Source: Moraxellaceae bacterium
Lineage (GTDB): Bacteria > Pseudomonadota > Gammaproteobacteria > Pseudomonadales > Moraxellaceae
DNA length: 5,942 nt
Assembly: GCA_030146505.1 (NCBI GenBank)
Contig: JASLCO010000222.1
Span: forward strand, 1 to 5,942
Reading direction: 5' to 3'
Part shown: positions 4,440-5,942 of the stretch, in pieces
How the letters are laid out: the number at the start of each line of letters is the position of its first letter
How positions within the stretch are numbered: the first letter of the stretch is position 1
The notes under the pieces: generated by a model
Database searches by the model: none
Told to the model about the DNA's origin: nothing
What the model saw: the letters and a program-made list of their open reading frames with translations, nothing else
Program-made: the position numbers and the translations under genes

Positions 4440-5942
4440 ATGCGTGGACTCTCGGCAGCCCTGATAACCTTTTTGGGCGGTATGGTTTTCCTTCTTTTTT
4501 TGACGGCGACCCCTGCAATAGCCGGGATTCCCGAGGGGGCGCAATGGCTGTCCCAGCAAACATTGCCTGGGGGCCAGGTCGGTAGTGAAGAAGAGTCTCT
4601 TGCTGCCGTTCTGCAGGTGAGGTCGGAGTCGGCCTCAGCACTGATGGCATTGCAGGTTCTGACAAACGGAATTCCTGTGGTGGCGGAGAGTGGAGCCGAC
4701 ACAGAGTCCCTCGCGCGCTATGCCCTCTGGCTCAAGGCCAACGGGCTTTCTGCAGAGTTGCCCCAGCAGTCCTTGATTGCAAGACAATCTTCTGATGGCG
4801 GGTTCGGGCATCTTGCAGGTTGGACAAGCGATCCGGTTGATACTGCCTTGGCGCTGTTGGCTGTTGCAGATAAGCCTTATGGCCAGTTGCAGCAGGCTGC
4901 CCTGGATTACTTGTTGCAAGATGGATTGGTGGCTTCCGCTTATTCAGTGGGGGATCAGCAGCATATAGCGGACTATTACATTCTCTCTGCTTTGACGGTT
5001 TATTTGCCCTATCGACCAGACTTGGCTGTGGTTGCTGCCGCGCGAGCAGCAGAGCTTGATCAAGCACAAATTGCTCCAGGACAGTGGTCTAACTCTGGTG
5101 CGGATTATTTTGTGGACGCATTCCTGTCGCGTCTCTTGCATATCTATCGCCTAAATCCCTCTGCTGAAAACAGCTATAGAGAACGGATTCTCACACTGCA
5201 ACAGGCCAATGGAAGTTGGAGTAATGATCCGTATATCACGGCTGTTGTACTCAACTCTTTGAATGATATTGGGCAGGCTGTCGTTAGCCCGTTGCGAGCC
5301 GCTCTATCCCTGTCTTTGGTTGATACTGAAACAGGTGTGCCATTATCCGGAATTTCAGTCGTTAGTTTAACTCCTGAAAGTGCAGGTGCTATCGCGTTGT
5401 TGTCGGATGCAGAGGGGCGAGTTCAGCAGAATGATTTGGCCCCTGGGCTTTATAAGCTCACTTTGTCTGGCAATGGCTATTTGCCTTTAACACTGGATAT
5501 GAATCTAAAGCCGGGCCAGCTTCGGGATTTTGCGTTCCTGAAAATGAGCAAATTGGAGGGCTCTTCGGCTGCCATTCTGATGGGGACGGCTGTGGATACT
5601 TCCTCCGGAAGTGCAATTGCCAATGCACTTGTCACTATTGCGGCAACAGGACAGTCCGTTAGGACAACGGCTGATGGAAAATTCCAGGTTGTGCTGGCAT
5701 CTGCCGGTAGTTATACGGTTTCCATTTCGGCACCTGGTTTTCAGCCCTTGAGTCGGGAGGTCACATTCTCTGCTGGCGCAACCAACAGTGTCAGTTTCAG
5801 CCTGATATCAAACACTATGGTTAGCGGTGGATTATATGGGCGAGTCGTAGATGCCAGTGGTCAGCCTATTCCGGGAGTAGTGGTGTCATCGGGCCGTAGG
5901 GGGTTAGACGACTATGTGGCAATAGGTACAACGGATGCCAAC
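4440..5942 (+). CDS. Large exported protein: helical toroid-like repeats plus carboxypeptidase-regulatory-like repeats, 3' end missing
   Basis: The window shows 501 residues and no stop. Residues 1-28 form a signal peptide: Arg2, a hydrophobic core (about 8-23) and AIA|G as a likely signal peptidase I site. Residues about 33-280 are helical, with LIARQSSDGGFGHL followed by DPVDTALALLAVA (112-143) and LTLQQANGSWSND (252-263). These resemble prenyltransferase/squalene-cyclase alpha/alpha-toroid repeats. No cyclase DxDD or thioester CGEQ motif was seen, so catalysis is doubtful. Three beta-sandwich units follow at about 286-369, 378-456 and from 464 on, each with the pattern V-D-x-x-x-G-x-P/A-I/L-x-x-x-x-V, D-x-x-G/A and, in the first two, G-x-Y-x-L/V. 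That is typical of CarboxypepD_reg or related Ig-like folds. A secreted or cell-surface role in binding or adhesion is inferred. G+C is lower than in the upstream genes. I do not recognise a specific gene. Confidence 0.88.
   Translation, partial: MRGLSAALITFLGGMVFLLFLTATPAIAGIPEGAQWLSQQTLPGGQVGSEEESLAAVLQVRSESASALMALQVLTNGIPVVAESGADTESLARYALWLKANGLSAELPQQSLIARQSSDGGFGHLAGWTSDPVDTALALLAVADKPYGQLQQAALDYLLQDGLVASAYSVGDQQHIADYYILSALTVYLPYRPDLAVVAAARAAELDQAQIAPGQWSNSGADYFVDAFLSRLLHIYRLNPSAENSYRERILTLQQANGSWSNDPYITAVVLNSLNDIGQAVVSPLRAALSLSLVDTETGVPLSGISVVSLTPESAGAIALLSDAEGRVQQNDLAPGLYKLTLSGNGYLPLTLDMNLKPGQLRDFAFLKMSKLEGSSAAILMGTAVDTSSGSAIANALVTIAATGQSVRTTADGKFQVVLASAGSYTVSISAPGFQPLSREVTFSAGATNSVSFSLISNTMVSGGLYGRVVDASGQPIPGVVVSSGRRGLDDYVAIGTTDAN

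Noticed and set aside
4360..4440. Cyclic-di-GMP or other known riboswitch in the leader of the exported-protein gene
   Set aside because: None of the conserved GEMM sequence blocks is present, and the two simple stem-loops do not match any riboswitch core I know.
4363..4464. 33-codon open frame that overlaps the exported-protein start as a possible leader peptide
   Set aside because: There is no Shine-Dalgarno before its ATG, which lies inside the 9-bp stem, and nothing in the peptide suggests a function. It remains a remote possibility for translational coupling.
4261..4665. Minus-strand open frame of 134 codons across the exported-protein start
   Set aside because: It is antisense to a clear signal peptide and to the coding start of the downstream gene, and no family motif is visible.

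Overview
The window looks like a proteobacterial chromosome. It is probably a GC-rich betaproteobacterium, possibly of the Neisseriales, but that placement rests only on composition and on protein resemblance to Escherichia coli homologues. All supported genes lie on the + strand. The first ~3.8 kb holds ordinary metabolic and transport genes. The last ~1.5 kb starts a large secreted protein of a very different kind, behind a ~620-base gap of lower G+C.

Region by region:
(1) 1-1423: the 3' part of a beta-class glutathione S-transferase overlaps by 8 bases the start of a ferritin-like diiron protein related to acyl-ACP desaturases. The two probably form one transcription unit.
(2) 1424-1772: a 349-base non-coding stretch. 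It holds a REP-like hairpin, a CRP-site-like palindrome, a terminator-like hairpin with a T6 tail and a small inverted repeat, then a strong ribosome binding site.
(3) 1773-3818: an aldo/keto reductase of the DkgB type and an MFS transporter of the YdhP type, separated by 18 bases and almost certainly co-transcribed.
(4) 3819-4439: a gap with no convincing gene. It has two weak terminator-like hairpins, a candidate promoter and two strong inverted repeats just before the next start codon.
(5) 4440 to the window end: the first 501 residues of an exported protein with a signal peptide, a helical region with prenyltransferase/squalene-cyclase-like repeats, and then at least three carboxypeptidase-regulatory-like beta-sandwich repeats. 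The gene runs off the window.

The DkgB/YdhP pair joins an NADPH-dependent carbonyl reductase to a predicted efflux or exchange permease. The GST and diiron protein suggest redox or lipid-related work, but no pathway links the four genes directly. By hand count, single 60-base lines run from about 70% G+C inside the transporter gene (2641-2700) to about 38-42% in the gap (4081-4200) and about 47-53% in the exported-protein gene (5041-5160). This makes the right-hand end the most likely accessory or transferred part. The exported protein and its structured leader are the best candidates for something undescribed.
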